A stretch of DNA of 64,000 nt from Pseudomonas sp. 102515 (GCF_031085165.1 NZ_JAVHTY010000002.1:186001-250000); one strand, 5' to 3'; numbered from the stretch's first letter, positions 42,872-53,548 are shown. Made by a program: numbers and translations. The notes: generated from the sequence alone by a model not told the origin.

Positions 42872-44326
42872 ATGAGCGAAGAGATCCTCATCAACATCAC
42901 TCCCATGGAGTCCCGTGTCGCCGTCGTGGAAAACGGTGTGCTGCAGGAGGTGCACGTCGAGCGCACCCTGAGACGCGGCATCGTCGGCAACATCTATCGC
43001 GGGCGGGTGGTGCGGGTGCTGCCGGGCATGCAGGCGGCCTTCATCGACATCGGCCTGACCCGCGCCGCCTTCATCCATGCCGCCGAGATCTCCCAGCGGG
43101 AAGGTGCGGCGGTGGAAAGCATCAACGCGCTGGTGCGCGAGGGCCAGACGCTGGTGGTGCAGGTCACCAAGGATCCCATCGGCACCAAGGGCGCCCGGCT
43201 CACCACCCACCTGTCGATCCCCTCGCGCTACCTGGTCTACATGCCGCGCACCTCCCACGTCGGCATCTCGCTGAAGATCGAGGACGAAGCCGAGCGCGAG
43301 CGACTCAAGGCGATCATGGCGCGCTGCGTGGAGAGCGAAGGCATCGAGCACGAGGGCGGCTTCATCCTGCGCACCGCCGCGGAGGCGGCGCGCGAAGAAG
43401 ACATCCTCGCCGACATCCGCTACCTGCGGCGGCTCTGGCAGCAGATCTCCGGCAACCTCCAGGGGCCGACGCCGGTGCCCATCTACGAAGACCTGACCCT
43501 GGCCCTGCGTGCCCTGCGCGATCTGGTCGGGCCGCGCACGGAAAAGATCCGTGTCGACAGCCGCGAGAATTTTCAGCGCATCGGCCAGTTCGTCGAAGAG
43601 CTGATGCCCGAGGTGGCGGCGCGGCTGGAGCACTATCCGGGCGAACGGCCGATCTTCGATCTCTATGGCGTGGAAGACGAGATCCAGAAGGCCCTGGAGC
43701 GCAAGGTGCTGCTCAAGTCCGGTGGCTATCTGGTGATCGACCCCACCGAGGCGATGACTACCATCGACGTCAACACCGGCGCCTTCGTCGGCCATCGCAA
43801 TCTGGAAGAGACCATCTTCAAGACCAATCTGGAGGCGGCCACCGCCATCGCCCGCCAGCTGCGGCTGCGCAATCTCGGCGGCATCATCATCATCGACTTC
43901 ATCGACATGGAAGACGAAGAGCACCAGCGCCAGGTGATCCGCACCCTGGAAAAGCAGCTCGAACGCGACCATGCCAAGACCAACATCATCGGCATCACCG
44001 AGCTGGGCCTGCTGCAGATGACCCGCAAGCGCACCCGCGAGAGCCTGTCCCAGGTGCTCTGCGAGCCCTGCGCCAACTGCCAGGGGCGCGGCATCCTGCG
44101 CACCGCGGAGACCATCTGCTACGAGATCTTCCGCGAGATCCTGCGCGAGGCGCGGGCCTACCAGGCCAATTCCTATCTGGTGCTGGCCAACCAGAAGGTG
44201 GTGGATCGGCTGCTGGACGAGGAATCGGGCAACGTCGCCGATCTCGAGGCCTTCATCGGCCGTACCGTCAAGTTCCAGGTCGAGACCATGTATTCCCAGG
44301 AGCAGTACGATGTCGTGCTGCTCTAG
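42872..44326 (+). CDS. rng: Ribonuclease G
   Basis: The 484-residue endoribonuclease matures the 5-prime end of 16S rRNA and cuts AU-rich single-stranded RNA. It has an S1-like N-terminus (LRRGIVGNIYRGRVVRVLPGMQAAFIDIG), the metal-binding catalytic block (MTTIDVNTGAFVGHRNLEET; IIIDFIDMED) and the Zn-link CxxC (CEPCANCQGRG). It starts MSEEILINITPMESRVAVVE. Confidence 0.97.
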   Translation: MSEEILINITPMESRVAVVENGVLQEVHVERTLRRGIVGNIYRGRVVRVLPGMQAAFIDIGLTRAAFIHAAEISQREGAAVESINALVREGQTLVVQVTKDPIGTKGARLTTHLSIPSRYLVYMPRTSHVGISLKIEDEAERERLKAIMARCVESEGIEHEGGFILRTAAEAAREEDILADIRYLRRLWQQISGNLQGPTPVPIYEDLTLALRALRDLVGPRTEKIRVDSRENFQRIGQFVEELMPEVAARLEHYPGERPIFDLYGVEDEIQKALERKVLLKSGGYLVIDPTEAMTTIDVNTGAFVGHRNLEETIFKTNLEAATAIARQLRLRNLGGIIIIDFIDMEDEEHQRQVIRTLEKQLERDHAKTNIIGITELGLLQMTRKRTRESLSQVLCEPCANCQGRGILRTAETICYEIFREILREARAYQANSYLVLANQKVVDRLLDEESGNVADLEAFIGRTVKFQVETMYSQEQYDVVLL

Positions 44327-44338
44327 GTCCGCGTCTTG

Positions 44339-47300
44339 ATGTCCCTGCTCAAACGCGGCGCGCTGGGTCTGACGCTGCTGGTGCTCGTCCTGGTGACGCT
44401 CTACCTCGGCCTGGGGCGGTTGCTCATGCCCTGGGTCGGCGAATATCGCAACGAGGTCGAGTCGCGCGCCGCGGCGGCGCTCGGCGAACCGGTGCGCCTG
44501 GGCCGGCTCGAAGGGCGCTGGGCCCGCTGGAATCCGGTGCTGATCCTGCGCGACCTGTCCCTGGGCCGGGGCGAGGGCATGGTGCAGCTGGATCATCTCC
44601 AGGTGGTACCGGATGTCTTCGGCAGCCTCTGGCATCGTCAGCTGCGACTCAAGTCCGTGCAGGTCGATGGCGTCCATCTGGTCCTGCAGGAAGACGTCCA
44701 AGGGCACTGGCAACTACGCGGCCTGCCGCCCCGGGCACCGGATGCCAAGCCCTTCGATCCAGGTCCGCTGCTCGATGGCCTGGCGCGTCTGGGCCATGCC
44801 AGTCTGCTGGACAGCCAGCTCAGCCTGATTCCCCAGCAGGGTTCGCCGGTGACCCTGAGGTATGCCGAGGCCAGTCTGTCTCGGCAGCTCAGTGGTGCCC
44901 TGGAACTGGCGACCCGTTTCCGGCTGCCCGATGGCGGCACGGTCGCGGCGCACTTCAAGGCCACGCCACGGCCCGAGGACTGGCGCGCCAGTGGGCTGGA
45001 AGGCTACGTCAGCCTGCCCGCCAGCGACTGGTCCCGCTGGGTGCCGGGCACCCTTATTCGACAATGGCAGTTGCATCGCGCCCAGGCGGAAGGCGAGCTC
45101 TGGTTCGCCTGGGCCGAAGGGCGGTTGCAGCGTTCCCATCTGCGCCTGAAGGCGGATGAGCTGACGCTTGCCTATGCCGATCATCCCCCTGTACGCCTGC
45201 AGGCCCTGGCCCTGGACGCCGACCAGCAGGCTGGCGACGCCGGCCAGTACAGCGGAGCACTGGCGCTCAAGGCCCAGCTCGACGGCAAGCCGCTGGAGGC
45301 CCGCTATGGCCTGGGCTACGACAGCACCGCCCAGCACCTGCAGGTGCGTGGCGACCGGCTTGACCTCAGGCAGGCCGCCCGGCTGGCGCGGGATCTGGTG
45401 CCGCTGCCGGCACCCGTCGCCCAGGCGCTCCAGGCCCTGGCGCCCCATGGCCAGCTGCGCAATCTCAACGCCGATTTCTATCCTCAGAAGCCACTGCGCG
45501 AGCGGCTCTCCTATGTGGCCAACCTGGAGCGGGTGGGCTTCGCCGCCTATCGTGGCGCCCCGGCGGCCGAGGGCGTCACCGGCAGCCTGAGTGGCAGCCT
45601 GGGCGGCGGCGAATTGTGCCTGGATACCACCGACTTCATGCTGCACCTGAGCGATCTCTTCCCCGAACCCTGGCGCTATCGCACCGCCAGGGCGCGGCTG
45701 ACCTGGAGTCTCGACGACCAGCGCTTCACCCTGGGCAGTGCCCTGATGCAGGTCACCGGGCCGGAAGGGGCCGCCAGTGGCGACATGCATATCCAGCTCG
45801 GCCTGCATCCCGAGGTGGACAGCTACATGGACCTGCGCGTCGGCCTCAAGGATGGCGACGCCAGCTACACCCGCAAGTACCTGCCGACCAAACTGCCGCC
45901 CACGGATTTCAGCCCGGAGCTGGCCCAGTGGCTGACCACCGCCATCGTCGGCGGCCGCATCGACGAGGGCATCTACCAGTACCAGGGCTCGCTGCGCCAC
46001 GGCTCGCCAGCGCACTCGCGCACCATGAGTCTGTTCTTCCGGGTGCACGACGCCCAACTGGCCTATCAGCCCGGCTGGCCCGTCCTGCGCGAGGCGCGCG
46101 GCGATGTCTTCATCGAAAGCGACGGGGTCAAGGTGCAGGTTCCCGAAGGGCGCATCCTCGACACCCGGGTCAGGGAGGTCGAGGCGCACATCCCGCTGCT
46201 GCACGATGGCAGCGCGCCGCACCTGCGGCTCAGCGCGCGGCTCGACAGCAGCGTGCGCGATGGCCTGAAGATCCTCCAGGAAACGCCGCTGCCGACCGCC
46301 AAGGTGTTCGCCGGCTGGAAGGGCGAGGGCGCGCTCGCCAACAGCAGCCTGAATCTGGACATCCCCCTGGCCAAGGGGCAGCCGCCGGTGGTGGTGGTCG
46401 AACTGACACCGGACAAGGCGCGCCTGGAACTGGCCGATCCCTCGCTGACCCTCACCGACCTGCGCGGCAGCTTCCGCTACGACACCCGCAGCGGCCTCAG
46501 CGCCCCCGACATCCAGGCGCGGGTCTTCGACCAGCCCATCCGCGGTCAGGCCCTGGCCGAGGGTAAACCCGACGATCCGCGCACCCGGCTGGTGGTGGAT
46601 GGCCGGGTCGACGTCGACCAGCTGGCGCGTTGGCTGGGCAGCGCAGGACGACCCCTCCCGGCGCGCGGCCTGCTCGGCTATCGCCTCGGCCTGACCCTGG
46701 CCGAGCACAGCGAACTGGCGGTCACTTCGGATCTGCGCGGGGTGACCATCGATCTGCCGGCGCCTTTCGGCAAGAACGCCGACGAAGCGCGTGACGGCTT
46801 CTTCAGCCTGGCGCTCAACGATGGCGAGCGGCGGGTGGAGGCGACCTACAAGGGCCTCGCCGATGCCGTGCTGATGTTCGACGCCAAGGCCATCGCCAAG
46901 GGCCGCGGCGAGATCGTGCTGGGCGGCGGCACCGCCAATCTGCCCGCGGCCGCAGGCTACGACCTGCGGGGCCAACTGGCGGAGTTCGATCTGGCGGCCT
47001 GGCAGGATGTCTATCAGCGCTATGGCAAGGCCAGTGCCGGTGGCAGTGGTAGCGCAGGGCAGGGCGGTGGCAATACCCCGGACATCTCCAGCCTCGGGCG
47101 GGGCGATCTCAGCTTCGGGCGCTTCCTGGCGTTCGGTCAGCAGATCGACAACCTGCGCCTCACCTATGAACCCCAGGGCACTGCCTGGCAACTCGGCCTG
47201 GCCAGTCAGACCATCGCCGGCCAGGTGCGCATCCCGCGCCAGACCGGCCAGCCGATCGACATCAACCTGCAGCACCTGCGCATCCCCCAGACGCCGGCGG

Positions 47301-48175
47301 ATCCCTCGGTGGAAAGCGAGGCGCCCCGCCCCGATCCCCTGGCCGACGTCGATCCGCGCAGCCTACCGGCGCTGAATCTGGTCATCGATCGCCTGGAGCT
47401 GGGTGGCCGTCTGGTGGGGGCGCAGCGCCTGCAGCTTAGGCCTTCGCCCTCAGGCGCCAATTTCAACGCCCTGGATCTCGATTTGCGAGGCCTCAAGGTG
47501 CAGGGCGCCCTGCGCTGGGAAGGCGCGCCCGGAGCGACCCACAGCTACTACCAGGGTCGCCTTGCCGGCGGCAATATCGCCGATATCCTGCTGGGCTGGA
47601 ATTTCGCCTCCAGCGTCACCAGTCGCGATTTTCGCCTGGATGCCCGGGTCGACTGGCCCGGCTCGCCAGCCTATGTCGCCCTGGCCCGCCTCAATGGCAG
47701 CCTCGATGCCCGCTTCAACGACGGCCAGTTGCGCCAGGTGGAAGGTACGGCCTCGGCCCTGCGCGTCTTCGGCCTGCTCAATTTCGAATCCATCCGCCGC
47801 CGCCTGCGGCTGGATTTCTCCGATCTGTTCGGCAAGGGCCTGAGCTACGACAGCATCACTGGCGTGCTCGACGCCCAGCAGGGTGCCTTCCGCACCCGCA
47901 AGCCCATCAGCCTCAGCGGGCCGGGTGCCGAGATGAGTCTGCAGGGCCTGCTGGACATGGCCAGCAACCGCGTCGACGCCAATCTCAAGGTCGGGCTGCC
48001 GGTCAGTAACTCCCTGCCGCTGGCCGCGCTGATCGCCGGGGCACCGGCCATCGGTGGCGCGCTGTTCATCGTCGATCGGCTGATCGGCGACCGCATCACC
48101 CGCATGGCCAGCATCAACTATCACATCGAAGGCCCCTGGCAGAATCCGACCATGACCACGGGCAAGCGCGATTGA
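44339..48175 (+). CDS. yhdP: YhdP family AsmA-like envelope protein
   Basis: The 1278-residue protein has one N-terminal membrane helix (LGLTLLVLVLVTLYLGLG) and a very long, repetitive beta-rich periplasmic region (DUF3971-like; many short amphipathic strands). The C-terminal AsmA2-like block includes GSLDARFNDGQLRQVEGTASALRVFGLLNFESIRRRLRLDFSDLF. YhdP, TamB and YdbH are thought to carry phospholipids between the inner and outer membranes. ATG 44339 is 12 nt after the rng stop. Confidence 0.92.
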   Translation: MSLLKRGALGLTLLVLVLVTLYLGLGRLLMPWVGEYRNEVESRAAAALGEPVRLGRLEGRWARWNPVLILRDLSLGRGEGMVQLDHLQVVPDVFGSLWHRQLRLKSVQVDGVHLVLQEDVQGHWQLRGLPPRAPDAKPFDPGPLLDGLARLGHASLLDSQLSLIPQQGSPVTLRYAEASLSRQLSGALELATRFRLPDGGTVAAHFKATPRPEDWRASGLEGYVSLPASDWSRWVPGTLIRQWQLHRAQAEGELWFAWAEGRLQRSHLRLKADELTLAYADHPPVRLQALALDADQQAGDAGQYSGALALKAQLDGKPLEARYGLGYDSTAQHLQVRGDRLDLRQAARLARDLVPLPAPVAQALQALAPHGQLRNLNADFYPQKPLRERLSYVANLERVGFAAYRGAPAAEGVTGSLSGSLGGGELCLDTTDFMLHLSDLFPEPWRYRTARARLTWSLDDQRFTLGSALMQVTGPEGAASGDMHIQLGLHPEVDSYMDLRVGLKDGDASYTRKYLPTKLPPTDFSPELAQWLTTAIVGGRIDEGIYQYQGSLRHGSPAHSRTMSLFFRVHDAQLAYQPGWPVLREARGDVFIESDGVKVQVPEGRILDTRVREVEAHIPLLHDGSAPHLRLSARLDSSVRDGLKILQETPLPTAKVFAGWKGEGALANSSLNLDIPLAKGQPPVVVVELTPDKARLELADPSLTLTDLRGSFRYDTRSGLSAPDIQARVFDQPIRGQALAEGKPDDPRTRLVVDGRVDVDQLARWLGSAGRPLPARGLLGYRLGLTLAEHSELAVTSDLRGVTIDLPAPFGKNADEARDGFFSLALNDGERRVEATYKGLADAVLMFDAKAIAKGRGEIVLGGGTANLPAAAGYDLRGQLAEFDLAAWQDVYQRYGKASAGGSGSAGQGGGNTPDISSLGRGDLSFGRFLAFGQQIDNLRLTYEPQGTAWQLGLASQTIAGQVRIPRQTGQPIDINLQHLRIPQTPADPSVESEAPRPDPLADVDPRSLPALNLVIDRLELGGRLVGAQRLQLRPSPSGANFNALDLDLRGLKVQGALRWEGAPGATHSYYQGRLAGGNIADILLGWNFASSVTSRDFRLDARVDWPGSPAYVALARLNGSLDARFNDGQLRQVEGTASALRVFGLLNFESIRRRLRLDFSDLFGKGLSYDSITGVLDAQQGAFRTRKPISLSGPGAEMSLQGLLDMASNRVDANLKVGLPVSNSLPLAALIAGAPAIGGALFIVDRLIGDRITRMASINYHIEGPWQNPTMTTGKRD

Positions 48176-48233
48176 GCATTGCCCTGCGGCCGCCCCGCTG
48201 CTTAGGATGGACGCTCCCTTCTGGAGTGCCTGC

Positions 48234-49073
48234 ATGTCCATAGCCATCTTGCAGATGGTCAGCGGCCCCGCGGTGGCGGCCAATCTGCGCGCCGCCGGGC
48301 GGCTGCTCGAACGCGCTGCCGGAGCGGGCGCGCGCCTGGCGGTGCTGCCGGAAAACTTCGTCGCCATCGGCCATCCGGCGCCCGCCGAGCTGGCGCGGGC
48401 GGAGGCGCTCGGGCAGGGCGAGATCCTGCCCTGGCTGTCCAGCCGGGCGCGCGAACTGGGTCTCTGGCTGCTCGCCGGTACCCTGCCGCTGCTGCCCGAC
48501 GGCGCCACCGAGGGCAAGCCCTGCGCCTGTTCGCTGCTATATGACGACCAGGGCCGCCGCGTCGCTCGCTACGACAAGCTGCACCTCTTCGATGCCGACG
48601 TCAGCGACAGCCAGGGCAGCTACCGCGAATCCGACCACTATGCCGCCGGCGAGACCCTCACGGTGGTGGACACTCCGGTCGGTCGCCTGGGCCTGAGCGT
48701 CTGCTACGACCTGCGCTTTCCCGAACTCTATGGCGCCCTGCGCGCCGCCGGAGCGGAGCTGATCAGCGCCCCCTCGGCCTTTACCGTGCCCACCGGCCAG
48801 GCCCACTGGGAGTTGCTGCTGCGCGCCCGCGCGGTGGAGACCCAGAGCTATCTGCTGGGCGCCGCCCAGGGCGGGGCCCATGCCAATGGCCGTAGCACCT
48901 GGGGTCACGCCATGGCGGTGGATCCCTGGGGCGAGGTGCTCGCCGTCCAGGCCAGCGGCGAGGCGGTGCTGCTCATCGAGCGCGATGCCGAGCGCCAGGG
49001 GGCGTTGCGGCAGCGGATGCCCATGACCCAGCACCGCCGCTTCCTGCCGGCGCGCCTGGCCGAACGGCAATGA
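48234..49073 (+). CDS. Carbon-nitrogen hydrolase, deaminated-glutathione-amidase type
   Basis: The 279-residue nitrilase-superfamily enzyme has the Glu-Lys-Cys triad E40 (VLPENFV), K115 (YDKLHLFD) and C157 (SVCYDLRFPELY). The motif FDADVSDSQGSYRES is typical of the Nit1-like branch that repairs deaminated glutathione. ATG 48234 gives the correct N-terminus (MSIAILQMVSGPAV). It lies between yhdP and tldD, all plus strand. Confidence 0.9.
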   Translation: MSIAILQMVSGPAVAANLRAAGRLLERAAGAGARLAVLPENFVAIGHPAPAELARAEALGQGEILPWLSSRARELGLWLLAGTLPLLPDGATEGKPCACSLLYDDQGRRVARYDKLHLFDADVSDSQGSYRESDHYAAGETLTVVDTPVGRLGLSVCYDLRFPELYGALRAAGAELISAPSAFTVPTGQAHWELLLRARAVETQSYLLGAAQGGAHANGRSTWGHAMAVDPWGEVLAVQASGEAVLLIERDAERQGALRQRMPMTQHRRFLPARLAERQ

Positions 49074-49184
49074 CGGCCATTGGTCTTTTGCATCAGGGTC
49101 CCGAGACTTCCACGAGTAGGCTAGAGGCCAGCTCGCGACCCTTTCATCGTTCCGACGCCCGCGGTGGCGTCGTCTGGAGTTTCC

Positions 49185-50630
49185 ATGAGTGATTACCTGA
49201 ATAGCGTCGGCTCGGCCCTGCTGGGCCCCGGCGGACTGGCGGTGGACGATCTGCAACCCGTGCTGCAGCGTCTGGCCGGTCCCGGCATCGACGCCGCCGA
49301 CCTGTACTTCCAGAGCATCGTCTCCGAGTCCTGGCTGCTGGAGGACGGCATCGTCAAGGAAGGCGGCTTCCACCTCGACCAGGGTGTCGGGGTGAGGGCG
49401 CTGTCCGGCGAGAAGACCGGTTTCGCCTACAGCAACGCCATCACCGGCGAGGCCCTGGATCTGGCCGCCCAGGCGGCGCGTTCCATTTCCCGCAGCGGCG
49501 CCGAGGGCCAGGTCCAGGCGTTTCGCGCCGTGGAGCCGGTGCAGCGGCTCTATGGGCAGGACAATCCCCTCGAGGTACTGGATCGCGCCACCAAGGTCGC
49601 CTTCCTGAAGCAGCTGGACGAGGCGACCCGCGCCCTGGATCCGCGTATCCAGCAGGTCACCATCAGCCTGGCCGGGGTCTGGGAGCGCACCCTGGTGGCC
49701 GCCGTCGACGGTACCCTGGCAGCCGACGTACGCCCGCTGGTGCGCCTGGGCGTCAGTGTCATCGTCGAGCAGAACGGCCGCCGCGAGCGCGGCAACGGCG
49801 GCGGCGGCGGTCGCTGCGACTACCGCTATTTCCAGCGTGACGACCGTGCTCTGGGCTATGCCCGCGAAGCGGTACGCCAGGCGCTGGTCAATCTCGAAGC
49901 CACCGCGGCCCCGGCGGGCACCCTGCCGGTGGTGCTGGGCGCCGGCTGGTCCGGCGTGCTGCTGCACGAGGCGGTCGGCCATGGCCTGGAAGGCGACTTC
50001 AACCGCAAGGGCAGCTCCAACTACAGCGGCCAGGTCGGTCGCCAGGTGGCGTCCTCGCTGTGCACCATCGTCGACGACGGTACCCTGCCGGATCGCCGCG
50101 GCTCCCTGTCCATCGACGACGAGGGCACCCCCAGCGGCTACAACGTGCTGATCGAGAACGGCATCCTCAAGGGCTACATGCAGGACAAGCTCAACGCCCG
50201 GCTGATGGGCGTGGCGCCCACCGGCAATGGTCGGCGCGAATCCTATGCGCACCTGCCCATGCCGCGCATGACCAATACCTACATGCTGGCCGGCCAGAGC
50301 GATCCGGCCGAGATCATCGCCTCGGTGGAGAAGGGGATCTATTGCGCCAGCCTGGGCGGCGGTCAGGTGGACATCACCAGCGGCAAGTTCGTCTTCACCA
50401 CCAACGAGGCCTATCTGATCGAGAACGGCAAGCTCGGTCGCCCGGTGAAGGGCGCCACCCTGATCGGCAACGGCCCCGAGGTCATGAACCGGGTGTCCAT
50501 GGTCGGCAACGACCTGGCGCTGGATGCGGGGGTAGGGACCTGCGGCAAGGACGGCCAGTCACTGCCGGTGGGCGTGGGTCAGCCGACCCTGAAGATCGAT
50601 GCCATCACCGTGGGCGGCACCGGCGCCTGA
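49185..50630 (+). CDS. tldD: Metalloprotease subunit TldD
   Basis: The 481-residue TldD is the catalytic half of the TldD/TldE (PmbA) protease that processes peptides such as microcin precursors and CcdA. The zinc motif [11 protein letters not shown] starts at about His261. The protein begins [18 protein letters not shown] and has GAGT-type Shine-Dalgarno sequence upstream. Its partner pmbA lies 650 bp away, beyond the oppositely oriented darP. Confidence 0.96.
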   Translation: MSDYLNSVGSALLGPGGLAVDDLQPVLQRLAGPGIDAADLYFQSIVSESWLLEDGIVKEGGFHLDQGVGVRALSGEKTGFAYSNAITGEALDLAAQAARSISRSGAEGQVQAFRAVEPVQRLYGQDNPLEVLDRATKVAFLKQLDEATRALDPRIQQVTISLAGVWERTLVAAVDGTLAADVRPLVRLGVSVIVEQNGRRERGNGGGGGRCDYRYFQRDDRALGYAREAVRQALVNLEATAAPAGTLPVVLGAGWSGVLLHEAVGHGLEGDFNRKGSSNYSGQVGRQVASSLCTIVDDGTLPDRRGSLSIDDEGTPSGYNVLIENGILKGYMQDKLNARLMGVAPTGNGRRESYAHLPMPRMTNTYMLAGQSDPAEIIASVEKGIYCASLGGGQVDITSGKFVFTTNEAYLIENGKLGRPVKGATLIGNGPEVMNRVSMVGNDLALDAGVGTCGKDGQSLPVGVGQPTLKIDAITVGGTGA

Positions 50631-50665
50631 TGCGGGCGCCGGACGTGGCCATCGCGGACAGAGAC

Positions 50666-51190
50666 CTAGCGCAGACCGCGCTGGCTCTCGTCGAGGGTGC
50701 GGATGTACTTGAAGACCTTGCGCGCCGCCGCGGGTGGCTTGTTGTGCGCCGCCTCGTGCTGGGCATGCCGCACCAGACCGCGCAGGTGCTGGCGATCGGT
50801 CTCCGGATACAGCGCCACGAAGGCTTCCAGCGCCTGGTCGCCCTCGGCGATCAGACGGTCGCGCCAGCGCTCCAGGGCGTGGAAGCGCTCGTTGTACTGC
50901 CGCGTCGAGGTGTCCATCTGGTCGGCCAGCGCCAGGATGGCTTCCAGGTCCTGATCGCGCATCAGCTTGCCCAGGTACTGGACATGCCTTTTGCGCGCGA
51001 TATGCGTCTTGTGCTTGGGCGCCTCGGCCAGGGCCTTGCGCAGCGGATCGGTCAGCGGCAGGCGGTCCAGCTGCTCGGCAGGCAGCCCGGCCAGGCGTTC
51101 GCCCAGATCCTGCAGCGCATGCAGCTCGCGCTTGACCTGCGTCTTGCTCTTTTCGCCCAGCGGCGCGTCGTCGTCGTAAGAATCAACCAT
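50666..51190 (-). CDS. darP: Ribosome biogenesis factor DarP (YjgA)
   Basis: The 174-residue, mostly helical, charged protein (DUF615) matches YjgA/DarP, which acts in late 50S subunit assembly: [44 protein letters not shown] and the end [12 protein letters not shown]. It is transcribed opposite to the flanking tldD and pmbA genes and divergent from pmbA. Confidence 0.94.
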   Translation of the reverse strand: MVDSYDDDAPLGEKSKTQVKRELHALQDLGERLAGLPAEQLDRLPLTDPLRKALAEAPKHKTHIARKRHVQYLGKLMRDQDLEAILALADQMDTSTRQYNERFHALERWRDRLIAEGDQALEAFVALYPETDRQHLRGLVRHAQHEAAHNKPPAAARKVFKYIRTLDESQRGLR

Positions 51191-51282
51191 GAACTATGGG
51201 GTCCAGCTAAGAATGGGCGCCATCATAACGAGTTGCCGCACGGTTGTCCGGCCTGGCCGGCGCCGTCCGTAAGGAGAACGTC

Positions 51283-52632
51283 ATGAATCGCAACGCCGCC
51301 GTGGGTCCCGCTGCGCTCCCTGAATTGCGCGAACAGGTCGAGGCCATCCTGGCCGAGGCCCGGCGCCAGGGCGCCAGTGCCGGTGAAGTGGCCGTCTCGG
51401 TCGACCAGGGCCTGTCCACCTCGGTCCGCAAGGGGGAGGTGGAAACGGTTGAATTCAATCGCGACCAGGGTTTCGGCATCACCCTCTATGCCGGTCAGCG
51501 CAAGGGCTCGGCCAGCACCTCCGCCACCGGTCCCGAGGCGATCCGCGAAACCGTCGCCGCGGCCCTGGCCATTGCCAAGCACACCTCCGAGGATCCCTGC
51601 GCGGGCCTGGCCGACGCCGAGCTGATGGCGCGCGGCGAGCTGCCCGATCTCGACCTCTATCATCCCTGGGAGATCACCCCCGAGCAGGCCATCGAGCAGG
51701 CCCTGGCCTGCGAAGCGGCGGCCTATGCCGCCGACAGCCGCATCGGCAATGCCGACGGCACCACCCTCAATACCCATCAGGGCTGCCGGGTGTACGGCAA
51801 CAGCCACGGCTTCGTCGGCGGCTATGCCAGCACCCGCCACAGCCTGAGCTGCGTGATGATCGCCGGCAGCGGCGACGCCATGCAGCGCGACTACTACTAC
51901 GACGTCAACCGCATCGGCAGCGAGTTGATGAGCGCCGAGGAGATCGGGCGCCGCGCCGCCGAGCGCGCCGTGAGTCGTCTGGGCGCGCGGCCGGTACCCA
52001 CCGCCAAGGTCCCGGTGCTCTTCTCCCCGGAAATGGCGGCCGGCCTGTTCGGTACCTTTCTCGCCGCCATTTCCGGCGGCAACCTCTATCGCAAGTCGTC
52101 CTTCCTCGAAGGCGCCCTGGGCCAGCAGGTGTTTCCCGACTGGCTGACTCTGGACGAGCGGCCGCACCTGCCGCGTGCCCTGGGCAGTGCCGCCTTCGAC
52201 GGCGAAGGCCTGGCCACTTACGCCAAGCCCTTCGTCGAGAACGGCCAACTGGTGTCCTATGTGCTTGGCAGCTATTCCGCACGCAAGCTGGGGCTGCAGA
52301 GCACCGCCAACGCCGGCGGCGTGCACAACCTCCATGTCAGCCATGGCACGGCCGACCAGGCCGAGCTGATCCGGCAGATGGGCACGGGGTTCCTGGTCAC
52401 GGAAATGATGGGGCAGGGCACCAATCTGGTCACCGGTGACTATTCCCGGGGCGCCGGCGGCTTCTGGATCGAGAATGGCGAGATCCAGTTTCCGGTCCAG
52501 GAGGTCACCATTGCCGGGCGGCTCGGCGACATGTTCCGCCAGATCCTGGCGGTGGGCAGCGACGTGGAGCGTCGCGGCAGTCTGCGCACCGGTTCGGTAT
52601 TGATCGATGGCATGACCCTGGCGGGCAGCTAG
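51283..52632 (+). CDS. pmbA: Metalloprotease accessory subunit PmbA (TldE)
   Basis: The 449-residue TldD paralogue lacks the HExxH zinc motif and forms the TldD-TldE heterodimer. Typical segments are ETVEFNRDQGFGITLYAGQRKGSAS, GLFGTFLAAISGGNLYRKSSFLEGALG and MGTGFLVTEMMGQGTNLVTGDYSRGAGGFWIENGE. ATG 51283 has AAGGAGAACGTC directly upstream. Confidence 0.96.
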   Translation: MNRNAAVGPAALPELREQVEAILAEARRQGASAGEVAVSVDQGLSTSVRKGEVETVEFNRDQGFGITLYAGQRKGSASTSATGPEAIRETVAAALAIAKHTSEDPCAGLADAELMARGELPDLDLYHPWEITPEQAIEQALACEAAAYAADSRIGNADGTTLNTHQGCRVYGNSHGFVGGYASTRHSLSCVMIAGSGDAMQRDYYYDVNRIGSELMSAEEIGRRAAERAVSRLGARPVPTAKVPVLFSPEMAAGLFGTFLAAISGGNLYRKSSFLEGALGQQVFPDWLTLDERPHLPRALGSAAFDGEGLATYAKPFVENGQLVSYVLGSYSARKLGLQSTANAGGVHNLHVSHGTADQAELIRQMGTGFLVTEMMGQGTNLVTGDYSRGAGGFWIENGEIQFPVQEVTIAGRLGDMFRQILAVGSDVERRGSLRTGSVLIDGMTLAGS

Positions 52633-52773
52633 AAAAGCGGTGGGAGCCGTCGCGATGAGGAAAATCCTGTCGAACGGGAGACAGCCCACCCCGTTACTCG
52701 TTAGTATCCTAGCAATGCACTAGGACATAGCCGTGCGGTCGAATCCGCTGATCGGACGGCCAAGGCTTCAGAC

Positions 52774-52822
52774 GGTGCGCCGTGGCGCACCAGCCGTACA
52801 CCCCATCGCCCAAGGGCGGTGG
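52774..52822 (+). promoter_or_regulatory. Two stable hairpins in the sodA leader
   Basis: GGTGCGCC-GT-GGCGCACC (52774-52791) and CCATCGCCC-AA-GGGCGGTGG (about 52803-52822, one G-U) lie just before the sodA Shine-Dalgarno. Upstream, CCTAG-CAATGCA-CTAGG (52706-52722) is an inverted repeat in the presumed promoter region. No Fur-box match was seen. Confidence 0.5.
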
Positions 52823-52855
52823 GTCCATACCAAAGCCACCATGGAGACAATCCGC

Positions 52856-53470
52856 ATGCCGCATACTCTGCCTCAGCTGCCCTACGCCTACGACGCGCTG
52901 GAACCGCACGTCGATGCCCAGACCATGGAAATCCACCATACCAAGCACCACCAGACCTACATCAACAACCTGAACGCGGCGCTGGAAGGCACCGAGTTCG
53001 CCAACCTGTCCGCCGAAGACGTGGTTCGCCAGCTGGACAAGCTGCCCCAGGACAAGCGCGGCGCCGTACAGAACAACGGTGGCGGCCATGCCAACCACAG
53101 CCTGTTCTGGACCGTGATGGCCCCCAACGCCGGCGGCAAGCCCGAAGGCGCCCTGGCCGAAGCCATCGAGTCCCAGCTGGGCGGCTTCGACGCCTTCAAG
53201 GAAGCCTTCACCAAGGCTGCCCTGACTCGCTTCGGCAGCGGCTGGGCCTGGCTGAGTGTCACCCCCGAGAAGAAGCTGGTGGTCGAGAGCACCGGTAACC
53301 AAGACAGCCCGCTGATGACCGGCAACACCCCGGTCCTCGGCCTGGACGTCTGGGAGCATGCCTACTACCTGCGCTACCAGAACCGTCGTCCCGAGTACAT
53401 CGGTGCCTTCTTCAACGTCATCAACTGGCCGGAAGTGTCCCGTCGCTACGAAGCGGCGTTGAACGCCTGA
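52856..53470 (+). CDS. sodA: Superoxide dismutase, Mn type
   Basis: The 204-residue SOD starts [20 protein letters not shown]. Metal ligands lie in [22 protein letters not shown] and [25 protein letters not shown] and the spacing match MnSOD (SodA/SodM) rather than FeSOD. It is cytoplasmic. ATG 52856 follows GGAGACAATCCGC. A bidirectional terminator follows. In other pseudomonads it sits behind fagA-fumC; here pmbA is the direct upstream neighbour. Confidence 0.95.
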   Translation: MPHTLPQLPYAYDALEPHVDAQTMEIHHTKHHQTYINNLNAALEGTEFANLSAEDVVRQLDKLPQDKRGAVQNNGGGHANHSLFWTVMAPNAGGKPEGALAEAIESQLGGFDAFKEAFTKAALTRFGSGWAWLSVTPEKKLVVESTGNQDSPLMTGNTPVLGLDVWEHAYYLRYQNRRPEYIGAFFNVINWPEVSRRYEAALNA

Positions 53471-53485
53471 GTCGACGTGCAATAG

Positions 53486-53512
53486 AAAAAGCCGCCCTAG
53501 GGCGGCTTTTTT
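53486..53512. terminator. Bidirectional intrinsic terminator between sodA and ptsO
   Basis: GCCGCCC-TA-GGGCGGC is flanked by five A and six T residues, so it can end both the sodA (+) and ptsO (-) transcripts. Confidence 0.92.
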
Positions 53513-53548
53513 CATGGGGTGAGCGACGGGCCTGGTGACGGATACCGG

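Noticed and set aside
49185-52632. tldD and pmbA as a tandem duplication producing identical functions
   Set aside because: PmbA lacks the HExxH zinc motif and is the known distinct partner of TldD.
52690-52730. Fur box upstream of sodA
   Set aside because: The inverted repeat CCTAG-N7-CTAGG does not resemble the GATAAT-type Fur site.
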